This document shows positions 35,186 to 41,796 of a DNA stretch of 64,000 nucleotides, piece after piece. Source of the stretch: an uncultured Collinsella sp. (lineage in GTDB: Bacteria > Actinomycetota > Coriobacteriia > Coriobacteriales > Coriobacteriaceae). Position 1 is the stretch's first letter. Every line of letters begins with the position of its first letter. The position numbers were made by a program, and so were the translations under genes. The DNA is taken from NCBI GenBank assembly GCA_902475785.1, contig CABSAN010000002.1, forward strand, positions 1 to 64,000. The letters are read 5' to 3'. The notes beneath the pieces were generated by a model. The model was not told where the DNA came from, did no database searches, and saw only the letters and a program-made list of their open reading frames with translations.

Positions 35186-36073
35186 CTATCGACCTCCCTG
35201 AGGCTGGACGCGCAGCACCAGCGCGGTAACGTTATCGGCCTCTTTGCGATCCATGACGAGCTGGGCCGTCTCGGCGATGCGCTGCGTGACGCAACCGGGC
35301 TCAAAGCCCTCGCGCTCCTCGCGGTCCAGATCGGCGGCGGTGCAGGTGGCATAGGCGCCGCGACGACGCTCGGCGTCCCAGGCGTTGGCATCCAGGGCGT
35401 CGGGGCCCAGGCGACGACGAAGCTCGGTATCGGTGAGCACATGGCGGAAGCCGTCGGAGCACAGCAGGTAGATAGCATCGCGATCGAGGTTGCCGTGAAT
35501 CAGGTCGGGCACGACCTCCTTGGTGGAGCCCAGGCACTGCAGCAGCACGTTGCGGCGCGGGTGCGTGAGGGCTTCCTCGGGGGTGATGCGACCGGCCTCG
35601 ACCTCGCGGCGCACAAAGGTCTGGTCGACGGTGAGCTGATTGGTTGCCGACTCGGTGAGCTCGTAGGCACGCGTGTCGCCCACGTGCACGATGGAATAGC
35701 GGCCGCCGATGGCGAGCATGGCGGTAAGCGTGGTGCCCAGGTTCATATGCTCGGCCATGCCGTAGCGGATCAGCGCCATGTTCATGTCCTGAACTAGGCC
35801 GCCCCACTGACCGTCGACGAAGTTCTCGAAACCGCCGACGGAGCTCTCCATGGCCTCCAGGGCCACGGGCAGCTTGTTGTCGAACCAATCGGACAGCATG
35901 TTGATGACCGCGGCAGAGGCGAGCTCGCCGCACTCAAGGCCACCCATACCATCGGCGACGGCGACCAGGGCGACATCGCCCACGGGGGTGGAGGCAACCT
36001 TGATCAGGTAGCTATCCTGGTTGGATTCGCGCGTTCGGCCGACATTGGAATAACCGGCCCCTTCGAAAAGCAT
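35186..36073 (-). CDS. PP2C family Ser/Thr phosphatase
   Basis: A 295-residue soluble phosphatase. Metal-binding motifs of the PPM family are complete: RESNQDSY near 16, VADGMGG near 41, GTTLTAML, VHVGDTRAY, LLCSDGFRHVLTD and EADNVTALVL at the end. It should reverse phosphorylation by the kinase encoded 3 nt downstream and perhaps by the other three kinases in the island. AAAGGAG precedes the ATG by 6 nt. It follows the DUF6382-FHA gene by 42 nt in the same operon. Confidence 0.94.
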   Translation of the reverse strand: MLFEGAGYSNVGRTRESNQDSYLIKVASTPVGDVALVAVADGMGGLECGELASAAVINMLSDWFDNKLPVALEAMESSVGGFENFVDGQWGGLVQDMNMALIRYGMAEHMNLGTTLTAMLAIGGRYSIVHVGDTRAYELTESATNQLTVDQTFVRREVEAGRITPEEALTHPRRNVLLQCLGSTKEVVPDLIHGNLDRDAIYLLCSDGFRHVLTDTELRRRLGPDALDANAWDAERRRGAYATCTAADLDREEREGFEPGCVTQRIAETAQLVMDRKEADNVTALVLRVQPQGGR

Positions 36074-36115
36074 CTGCGCTCCTTTCTCGAATATCTCAAC
36101 GTGGGTCGCACGCCC

Positions 36116-37600
36116 TTAGGCGGGCTGGACCTCGAATGCAAAGTTCTCGTCACTCATGCGCACGGTGTCGCCGTCGACGAGTGCAACCGGGAAGCCCGGA
36201 TCGATGCGCTCGTTGTTGACGAAGGTGCCGTTGCGCGAGTTGTCGTCCTCGATGGTGCAGGTAGCACCGTCGGTAACGAAGATCGCGTGGCTGCGCGAAA
36301 CCGTCGTGGAGCCCTTGACCATAAACGAGCTGTGCTTGGACTTACCAACCACAAAGCGACGGCCGCGGACCTCAAAGCGCTCGCCGGTGGCAATGCGCGT
36401 GAGGTAGAAGCGCAGGTGGCGCTCGGGAGCTGCGGGCGCGGGGGCCGGCTCAGGCTTGGGAGCGGGCTTGGGCTCAGGCGTGGGCGCAGGTGTGGGCTCG
36501 GGCTTGGGCTCAGGTGCAGGCTCGGGCTTGGGAGCGTGGGCGGCGTGCGCAGGCGGGTTGGCGTCGCTCGCATGGGAGCCATGTCGCTCGACCGTATCCT
36601 GGGAGAACAGGGACTCGTAACCCTCGGCGACCTTAAAGTCGATCGGGTTGAGCACGCCAGTGCGATCCGGGCGGGACTGGGCGATGGGCGCGTCGGCCAG
36701 GTCGTCCTCGTCCTCAGGCGCCGGCTCGGGCTCAGGCTCCGGCTCCGGCTCGGGCTCGGGCTCGGGCTCGGGCTCCGGCTCAGGCTCGGGTTCAGGCTCG
36801 GGCTCCGGGGCAGGCTGCGACTCAGGCGCGGGCGCAGGTGCAGGTTCGGTAGCGGCGATCGGCTCGTCTTCCAAATCGGAAAGAACGACCGTACCCAGCA
36901 CGGGGCCGGGGGCAGACACGTCCAGGTCCTCGCCATCATCGAGCACCGTCGTGCCGTGGTCATCGCCGCTATCGAGCACCGTGGTGCCGTGGTCATCGCC
37001 ATCGCCATCGTCGAGCACGGTGGTGCCGGCATCCATGAGCATCGCGCTCACGCTCACCTGCTTCAGGTGGCGCGAGAAACCCAAGATGTCGAAGGGGCCG
37101 GACTTTTTAAAGAAAGAGCTCAGCGACGTCAGCGCGTTCTGGGCAATATCGTCGGCGGGCTTGACCGCGGCGGCGACCGACTCAAAGAAGACGCGGACAC
37201 CATCCAGGTTGGGCTTAATGCCGGTCATGGGCAAAAACACAAAGCGGCATCCGGTGCCGGCGGCGTCCACAACCACCTCGTCGGCGGCAAAGCGCAGGTT
37301 CATAAGCGGCAGCTGGCCCGCAACCAGGGCATCAAGCGCGCTGGAGATGCTCTCGAGCAACTCACAGGTCTCGGCACCGTCAAAGGGGCGCGTCAGACGC
37401 TGCTCCAAGGTCTCGCCGGCAATGCGATAGCGCATCTCGAGCACGCCATCGGGGTAGCGCATAAGCGCGCCGGGCAGCAGGCAGGGCACGACGCCGCCGG
37501 TTACAGCTTCATAGAGACGCTTGTCGAGCTGACGCTGGTCGGCGACCACGTAGCCGAGTGCCATAGAACCGTCACGCTGCTGAATAACTCGTTTTTCCAT
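36116..37600 (-). CDS. DUF6382-like and FHA domain protein
   Basis: A 494-residue protein. Residues 1-175 look like the DUF6382 module that precedes FHA domains in Firmicutes and Coriobacteriia. Residues 190-230 have three GTTVLDDG-type motifs with Asp at +3 of Thr (pTxxD pattern). A Pro-Glu dipeptide run spans about 255-295 and a further Pro/Ala/Lys/Glu linker reaches 395. The C-terminal FHA domain (about 400-494) shows FVVGKSKHSSFMVKG, VSRSHAIFVTD and NSRNGTFVNNERI. Both a bait motif and a reader in one chain could allow self-association. The ATG follows the upstream stop by 4 nt, suggesting coupled translation without a strong ribosome binding site. Confidence 0.85.
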   Translation of the reverse strand: MEKRVIQQRDGSMALGYVVADQRQLDKRLYEAVTGGVVPCLLPGALMRYPDGVLEMRYRIAGETLEQRLTRPFDGAETCELLESISSALDALVAGQLPLMNLRFAADEVVVDAAGTGCRFVFLPMTGIKPNLDGVRVFFESVAAAVKPADDIAQNALTSLSSFFKKSGPFDILGFSRHLKQVSVSAMLMDAGTTVLDDGDGDDHGTTVLDSGDDHGTTVLDDGEDLDVSAPGPVLGTVVLSDLEDEPIAATEPAPAPAPESQPAPEPEPEPEPEPEPEPEPEPEPEPEPEPEPAPEDEDDLADAPIAQSRPDRTGVLNPIDFKVAEGYESLFSQDTVERHGSHASDANPPAHAAHAPKPEPAPEPKPEPTPAPTPEPKPAPKPEPAPAPAAPERHLRFYLTRIATGERFEVRGRRFVVGKSKHSSFMVKGSTTVSRSHAIFVTDGATCTIEDDNSRNGTFVNNERIDPGFPVALVDGDTVRMSDENFAFEVQPA

Positions 37601-37604
37601 TTGG

Positions 37605-38606
37605 CTAACCAATCGTCAGAACATGCGCGTCGCGCGCGCAAAACCAATAGGTAATTCGGCCGGCGAGCACAATGCGGTCGCCGAATTCGAGCGGAAAGGC
37701 CCGGGGGCCCTTCTCTCCCCCGCTGTCGAAAACGCAGGAAAGGGCATCGTCCTCACCGCGCAGGACGCGCGTGCCGTGAGTGCTTCCGCCATCCTCCAAA
37801 AACCAGGTGCCGTCGAGCATGAACACGCGACAGTGCAGACGCGAGACCACCGGGTCGGCCTCGATCGCGTCGCAGCTGCTAAAGCGCCCGATCGAAAAGG
37901 GCCGGTCGGCATCCACGCACCACACGCCCGAGATACACGGTCCGTCTCCGGCCGTGGTGCGCACCAGGCAAGCGCCTTTGGACACGCGCTCGCCGCACGT
38001 CGCCGGCGAGTCATCGGACTCCGCAGGCGTACGAGAACAAAGCGTGCGGGCGAAGCGATCGTCCAGGCAGCCAAAGGCCATGGTGCGAAAGCAGGCAGCA
38101 AAGAGCTCGGCAAGCGGGGCACAACCGCAAGCGGCCTGTTGCTCGCCCCAGCGCACCACCTCGCGCGACTCGCAGGCCATGCGCAGCGGATCGACCTCGC
38201 GACCGGCGCGACGCTCGCTTTCCAGTCCGCGCAGCAGCTCGGGCCACGAGGTGTGGAGCGCGTAGTCAAACAGCTCCGCATCGTCCAGCTTGGTCGTCTC
38301 GTGCAGCATCTCGATCAACGAAGTCGCGGCCTTGGAGAACACCGAGCTGTCGTCGGCATAGCCCTGCTGCATATCGGCTGCATAGCGGCTCGAATGCATC
38401 AGGCGGGACAGCGCCGCGGCCGTACGCTTACGAACGACCGGGTTGCTGTGGTTGATATACCTGCCACGGGTGCCCACGAGCGCGTAGATGTGCTTGTGGT
38501 TGCAGCCGCCGCACGTCAGGTTTCTGATGGTCTCGGCAAAACGGTAGAACGCACTGTCCCAGCCATGCTCGTGAACGCAATCGCAAACCTGAGAGGAGCT
38601 CGCCAT
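37605..38606 (-). CDS. FHA domain protein with Cys-rich helical N-terminus
   Basis: A 333-residue protein. The N-terminus has cysteine pairs (CDCVHEHG, CGGCNHKH near 8-35) and a helical region with RTAAALSRLMHSS resembling HEAT-like repeats. The C-terminal FHA domain (about 230-320) has FSIGRFSSCDAI, VSRLHCRVFMLDG and GSTHGTRVL; the usual Asn of NG is His-Gly here. AAAGGGGG precedes the start MASSSQVCD. It is the first gene of the operon FHA, DUF6382-FHA, PP2C, kinase, acidic repeat protein and surface protein, with box 5 about 60 nt upstream. Confidence 0.8.
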   Translation of the reverse strand: MASSSQVCDCVHEHGWDSAFYRFAETIRNLTCGGCNHKHIYALVGTRGRYINHSNPVVRKRTAAALSRLMHSSRYAADMQQGYADDSSVFSKAATSLIEMLHETTKLDDAELFDYALHTSWPELLRGLESERRAGREVDPLRMACESREVVRWGEQQAACGCAPLAELFAACFRTMAFGCLDDRFARTLCSRTPAESDDSPATCGERVSKGACLVRTTAGDGPCISGVWCVDADRPFSIGRFSSCDAIEADPVVSRLHCRVFMLDGTWFLEDGGSTHGTRVLRGEDDALSCVFDSGGEKGPRAFPLEFGDRIVLAGRITYWFCARDAHVLTIG

Positions 38607-38667
38607 AAGGCCCCCTTTCCTAACTCCCCGGTACCCCAAACTTTAGGGGCCACCGCATTCCCGCGCT

Positions 38668-38677
38668 GTTGCGCAAC
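38668..38677 (-). promoter_or_regulatory. GTTGCGCAAC box 5
   Basis: A perfect palindrome upstream of the six-gene FHA-phosphatase-kinase-surface protein operon. TAAAGT starts 22 nt after it in gene sense. Confidence 0.75.
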
Positions 38678-38726
38678 ACCTCGGGAACAGTCCAGTAACT
38701 CAACATCGCCGCCGGTGCGGGCGGCA

Positions 38727-39803
38727 TTACAGCAACGTGACGGGCGTCACCACATCCATCACGTGCCGATCGCCAATAAAGTCGCCCTTAAGCTGCACGT
38801 GGCGGCGAGCTAGGTCGTCAAACACGCGGGCCATCTGAGCCGCCTTTGGACGAGTATCGGGGTCGCTGGCCAGGCACGCCGCGATGGCGGCGCGCACGTC
38901 CGCCGGCAGGCCCTCGTCCACCGCAATGGCTTCGGCGCCCGTGTCTCGGCAGGCCCCGAAGAAATCCCGCCACGCGCTGCCGGAGCCACCGACGTCGGGT
39001 GCACCCGGCAGGTACGGCAGGCTGCCGCAGAGCGCCTCGTGGGCAAGGACGCCCAGCGAGAACACATCGGACGCGGGCAGGGCGTAGCGCGCCCCATCGG
39101 CCTCCCCCAGTAGCAGCTCGGGCGCCAGATAGCCCGGCGTTCCATGCGGGCGGGCGCGATACGCTCCCTCCTCGGCCAAAAACGAAAAGTCCAGATCGAT
39201 GAGGGCGGCCCGGGGAATATCCCCCAAAAGGTCGGGCGCCAGATCAAAGGGGTCGCTCTCGAACACGATGTTGGAGGGCTTAAGGTCCTGATGGACAAAC
39301 GTCCCACCAAAGGCGGCCTGTGCCTGGGCAAGTGCCTTAAAGCACGAGGACACGAGCAAAAGCGACTGCGCAAACGAGAGGGTGCGCACGCCCGTGGCGC
39401 AGGTGCGCACCACGTCGGCAAACGACACGCCCGGAACCATGACGGTCACCACGGCCAACACGGCGTCATCCCCGGGTAGGGCGACGAGTTCGTGGAAGAG
39501 CACGCGCGCCAAGCCATGCGAGGAGGGCGTGAGGGTACCGCCGGCATCGGCCTGCGTGTCCGAGACACGACAGAAGAAGTCGCCCTGGCGACGCAGGTGA
39601 TCGATGTCACCGCGGATGAGCTTGAGCGAGCACGAGGTGCCACGCAACCCGTCAGCCGTGCAGGAACCGACAAAGACCTGCGTGCCGCCCGCCGCGCTCG
39701 AGACGAGCTTGAGCCCGTCGACGCCGGCGAGCTTGGCAACCATGTCGACCTTGGCGTCGATCGGGGCCGCCGCGACGTTCTTCTTATCGGTCGTCTGATC
39801 CAT
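38727..39803 (-). CDS. Ser/Thr protein kinase, soluble
   Basis: A 358-residue kinase-like protein without a membrane helix. The catalytic loop is VHQDLKPSNIVF (Gln for Arg in HRD), the metal loop is LIDLDFSF (DLD in place of DFG), and the activation segment is HGTPGYLAPELLLG. The N-lobe is divergent: the lysine is probably that of CSLKLIRGD near 65, and the glycine loop is degraded (SSAAGGTQVFVGS). Activity is plausible, but HQD and the weak glycine loop leave doubt. The ATG at 39803 is preferred over an in-frame GTG 12 nt upstream, whose ribosome binding site is too close. Box 6 lies about 60 nt upstream. Confidence 0.85.
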   Translation of the reverse strand: MDQTTDKKNVAAAPIDAKVDMVAKLAGVDGLKLVSSAAGGTQVFVGSCTADGLRGTSCSLKLIRGDIDHLRRQGDFFCRVSDTQADAGGTLTPSSHGLARVLFHELVALPGDDAVLAVVTVMVPGVSFADVVRTCATGVRTLSFAQSLLLVSSCFKALAQAQAAFGGTFVHQDLKPSNIVFESDPFDLAPDLLGDIPRAALIDLDFSFLAEEGAYRARPHGTPGYLAPELLLGEADGARYALPASDVFSLGVLAHEALCGSLPYLPGAPDVGGSGSAWRDFFGACRDTGAEAIAVDEGLPADVRAAIAACLASDPDTRPKAAQMARVFDDLARRHVQLKGDFIGDRHVMDVVTPVTLL

Positions 39804-39862
39804 CTTGGTAAGCACCTGCCTTTCTTTGCTACCAATACCATGAGGGCAAAAATCAAAAAGTT

Positions 39863-39872
39863 GTTGCGCAAC
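39863..39872 (-). promoter_or_regulatory. GTTGCGCAAC box 6
   Basis: A perfect palindrome in the extended form TGTTGCGCAACAACTTT on the minus strand; TGGTAT starts 22 nt later. It lies upstream of the soluble kinase gene. Confidence 0.78.
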
Positions 39873-39936
39873 ATTGCCTCTCAGCGCAAATTTTTTTGTT
39901 TTGCCTGCTGAGCGACGGTAAAGACGAAAAAGAATA

Positions 39937-39963
39937 GCGGCCGGGGATGTTGTCCTCGGCCGC
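39937..39963 (-). terminator. Terminator of the four-helix zinc-ribbon gene at 40001
   Basis: GCGGCCG-GGA and TCC-CGGCCGC form the stem. On the minus strand TATTCTTTTTC follows. It is about 40 nt past the stop. Confidence 0.88.
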
Positions 39964-40000
39964 CATGGGTCACGAATCGGTCGTATTGAGCGCCGGTTTT

Positions 40001-40882
40001 CTAGTGAGCCGACGGAACAGTCTGCTCACGCAGCACAAAGGTGAGCACGGCGGCGGCAATGGCAAACAGCGCCGTAAAGATGGGGGTGGTCGCCGCAGAG
40101 CCAATAGCACTCATCATGTTGACGTACAGCAGCTCAAAGGCCAGCACCGAGAGCACCATGAGACCACAGCCAGCGGGAAGCACGACCTTGAGGCCCTGGG
40201 TAAGGTAGAGCACGATGCCGGCAATCGAGGCGAGCATGCCGAGGACCCAAAAGGCGGTAACGGCCATCGAGATAAAGGAGACGCCGCCGGAGGAAACCTT
40301 GCCGTAGTTGGGATTCGTGATGCTCACAGCATGACCGTGGCCCGAGTCGGAATAGTCATCGTAGTAGGAGCTGCTCAGCGAGCTGGCGAGGTCGGACGCC
40401 GAGTCGTACATGCTCTGGTAGGTAACGGCGACCTCGCCGGCCTTACCCAGGTTCCAGACGTTGTAGCTCTCGTCAAAACCCAGGCTCGACGAATAGTCGG
40501 TGTTCTGGCCGGCAAGTTGGCTTAGGAAATTGGCGCCCTGGCTCGCGTAGCTCGATGCCTGCACCACCGTGGGCGAGATGCTAAACCACGGCATAAAGGA
40601 GAGGACGATCGCGACCACCGCAAGAGCGCAAGGGATGATGCGGGCGATGGACAGGGCCGGATGCACGGCAGAGGCGGGGGCAGCCGCATGCATGGCAGGC
40701 GCCGCGGCAAAGGCGGGGCCGGGCTGGGGCTGAGCAGCAGGTACGGGCTGAGCCGCGGGGGCTGGCTGAGCCGGGGCGGCCGCGTTCACAGGGGCAGCGG
40801 TCGCCGCCTGGATCTGTTGGCCGCAAACAGGGCAGAAACGAGCGCCGTCGTCGATCTTGGCGCCACAACCGGGACAGAACAT
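40001..40882 (-). CDS. Zinc-ribbon protein with four membrane helices (paralogue)
   Basis: A 293-residue protein. The zinc ribbon (CPGCGAKI...CPVCGQQI) is at 3-22, followed by a Pro/Ala/Gln linker, a first membrane helix near 85-105 (ALAVVAIVLSFMPWFSI) and an outer loop of about 90 residues rich in Ser/Tyr. Three further helices end the protein. Its order and topology match the protein at 24777, with little sequence identity in the loop. AAGGAGG precedes the start by 8 nt. Box 7 lies about 90 nt upstream. Function unknown. Confidence 0.75.
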   Translation of the reverse strand: MFCPGCGAKIDDGARFCPVCGQQIQAATAAPVNAAAPAQPAPAAQPVPAAQPQPGPAFAAAPAMHAAAPASAVHPALSIARIIPCALAVVAIVLSFMPWFSISPTVVQASSYASQGANFLSQLAGQNTDYSSSLGFDESYNVWNLGKAGEVAVTYQSMYDSASDLASSLSSSYYDDYSDSGHGHAVSITNPNYGKVSSGGVSFISMAVTAFWVLGMLASIAGIVLYLTQGLKVVLPAGCGLMVLSVLAFELLYVNMMSAIGSAATTPIFTALFAIAAAVLTFVLREQTVPSAH

Positions 40883-40912
40883 ATCGGGTACCTCCTTGGG
40901 GTCAAACAACAA

Positions 40913-40941
40913 GTCGTGCGGACCTTTGAGGTCCGCACGAC
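40913..40941 (-). terminator. Perfect hairpin between two zinc-ribbon genes
   Basis: GTCGTGCGGACC and its exact complement flank a 5-nt loop. On the minus strand TTGTTGTTTG follows. It probably ends the transcript of the gene at 41038. The stem touches the -10-like TATGGT belonging to box 7, so it may also shape the leader of the gene at 40001. Confidence 0.65.
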
Positions 40942-40968
40942 CATATTCACCGCTGCTGCCGCAAAGTT

Positions 40969-40978
40969 GTTGCGCAAC
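40969..40978 (-). promoter_or_regulatory. GTTGCGCAAC box 7
   Basis: A perfect palindrome in the extended form TGTTGCGCAACAACTTT on the minus strand. TATGGT starts 23 nt later in gene sense. It lies upstream of the zinc-ribbon gene starting at 40882. Confidence 0.78.
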
Positions 40979-41037
40979 ATGAAAAAGTTTTTGAGGTATC
41001 GTCCCCGACTGTCTAAGCCGAGGTCAGACGCTGTCGA

Positions 41038-41571
41038 TTACGCCAACTTGTGGCCACAATTCATGCAGAAGGCGTGACCCGCCTGGATGGGCGCGCCGCA
41101 CGCGGGGCATACGGCCGCACCATCGGCAGGAGCAACCTGGGCCTCGACCGGCGTGGGGACCGCCTGGGCCTGGCGAGCCAACTCGGCCTGGATCTCGGCC
41201 ATGGACTTGCCGCAGCCCGAGCAGAACATAGAGGACTGCTGCAGGCGGTTGTGGCAAAACGGACAATCGATGAATGCAGAAGCATAGGCCGCCGCCTGCG
41301 CTTGGCGCTCGAGCTCGTCGATCTGGGCCTGAAGCTGAGCACGCTCGTTGTCGATTGCGGCGATGCCGTCAAAAAGCTCCTCGCGGCCCTGACGCAGCTC
41401 GGTGTTGTCCTTGGTCGCCTCGTACAGGCTGGCACCCAGCTGGCCGGCAAGCTGCTGGCGGCGCTTAAGGGCGTCATTCATCTGGCTCTTGATTCTGTTA
41501 ACCTGCAGGGCACGATTGGCATCCGCAGCCGTACGATCGAGCGATGCCTGCATCTCATCAAGAAAACCCAT
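41038..41571 (-). CDS. Coiled-coil protein with two zinc ribbons
   Basis: A 177-residue soluble protein. Residues 1-95 form a heptad-rich coiled coil (MNDALKRRQQLAGQLGASL, IDNERAQLQAQIDELERQ). Two zinc ribbons follow: CPFCHNRL...CSGCGKSM near 102-122 and CPACGAPI...CMNCGHKL at the C-terminus. AAAGGA precedes the ATG. It probably oligomerises through the coiled coil and may scaffold the zinc-ribbon partners. It has no GTTGCGCAAC box and is divergent to the WG-repeat kinase gene. Confidence 0.75.
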   Translation of the reverse strand: MGFLDEMQASLDRTAADANRALQVNRIKSQMNDALKRRQQLAGQLGASLYEATKDNTELRQGREELFDGIAAIDNERAQLQAQIDELERQAQAAAYASAFIDCPFCHNRLQQSSMFCSGCGKSMAEIQAELARQAQAVPTPVEAQVAPADGAAVCPACGAPIQAGHAFCMNCGHKLA

Positions 41572-41796
41572 GGTGGGTCCTTTCTCGTCTAGGTATAAGG
41601 GCGCGGTGGGCCCCTCTCAAATGCGCCCATCATCGCACAGCGGCAGCACATCTGCACGCAAAACGGTGTTTTTCAACAGCGCCGCAACCACGAATGAGAG
41701 AAACTAGCCATATTATTGGACATTGCGCGCGAAAGCGGACGGCAATTGCGCCGTCGCCGTCCGCGCCTTATCACGACCGACACTCAGGGGGCGAAG

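Noticed and set aside
32549..35797. A 1082-codon plus-strand open frame
   Set aside because: It lies opposite the acidic repeat protein, kinase and phosphatase genes, whose motifs are unmistakable. GC-rich codons remove stops on the antisense strand.
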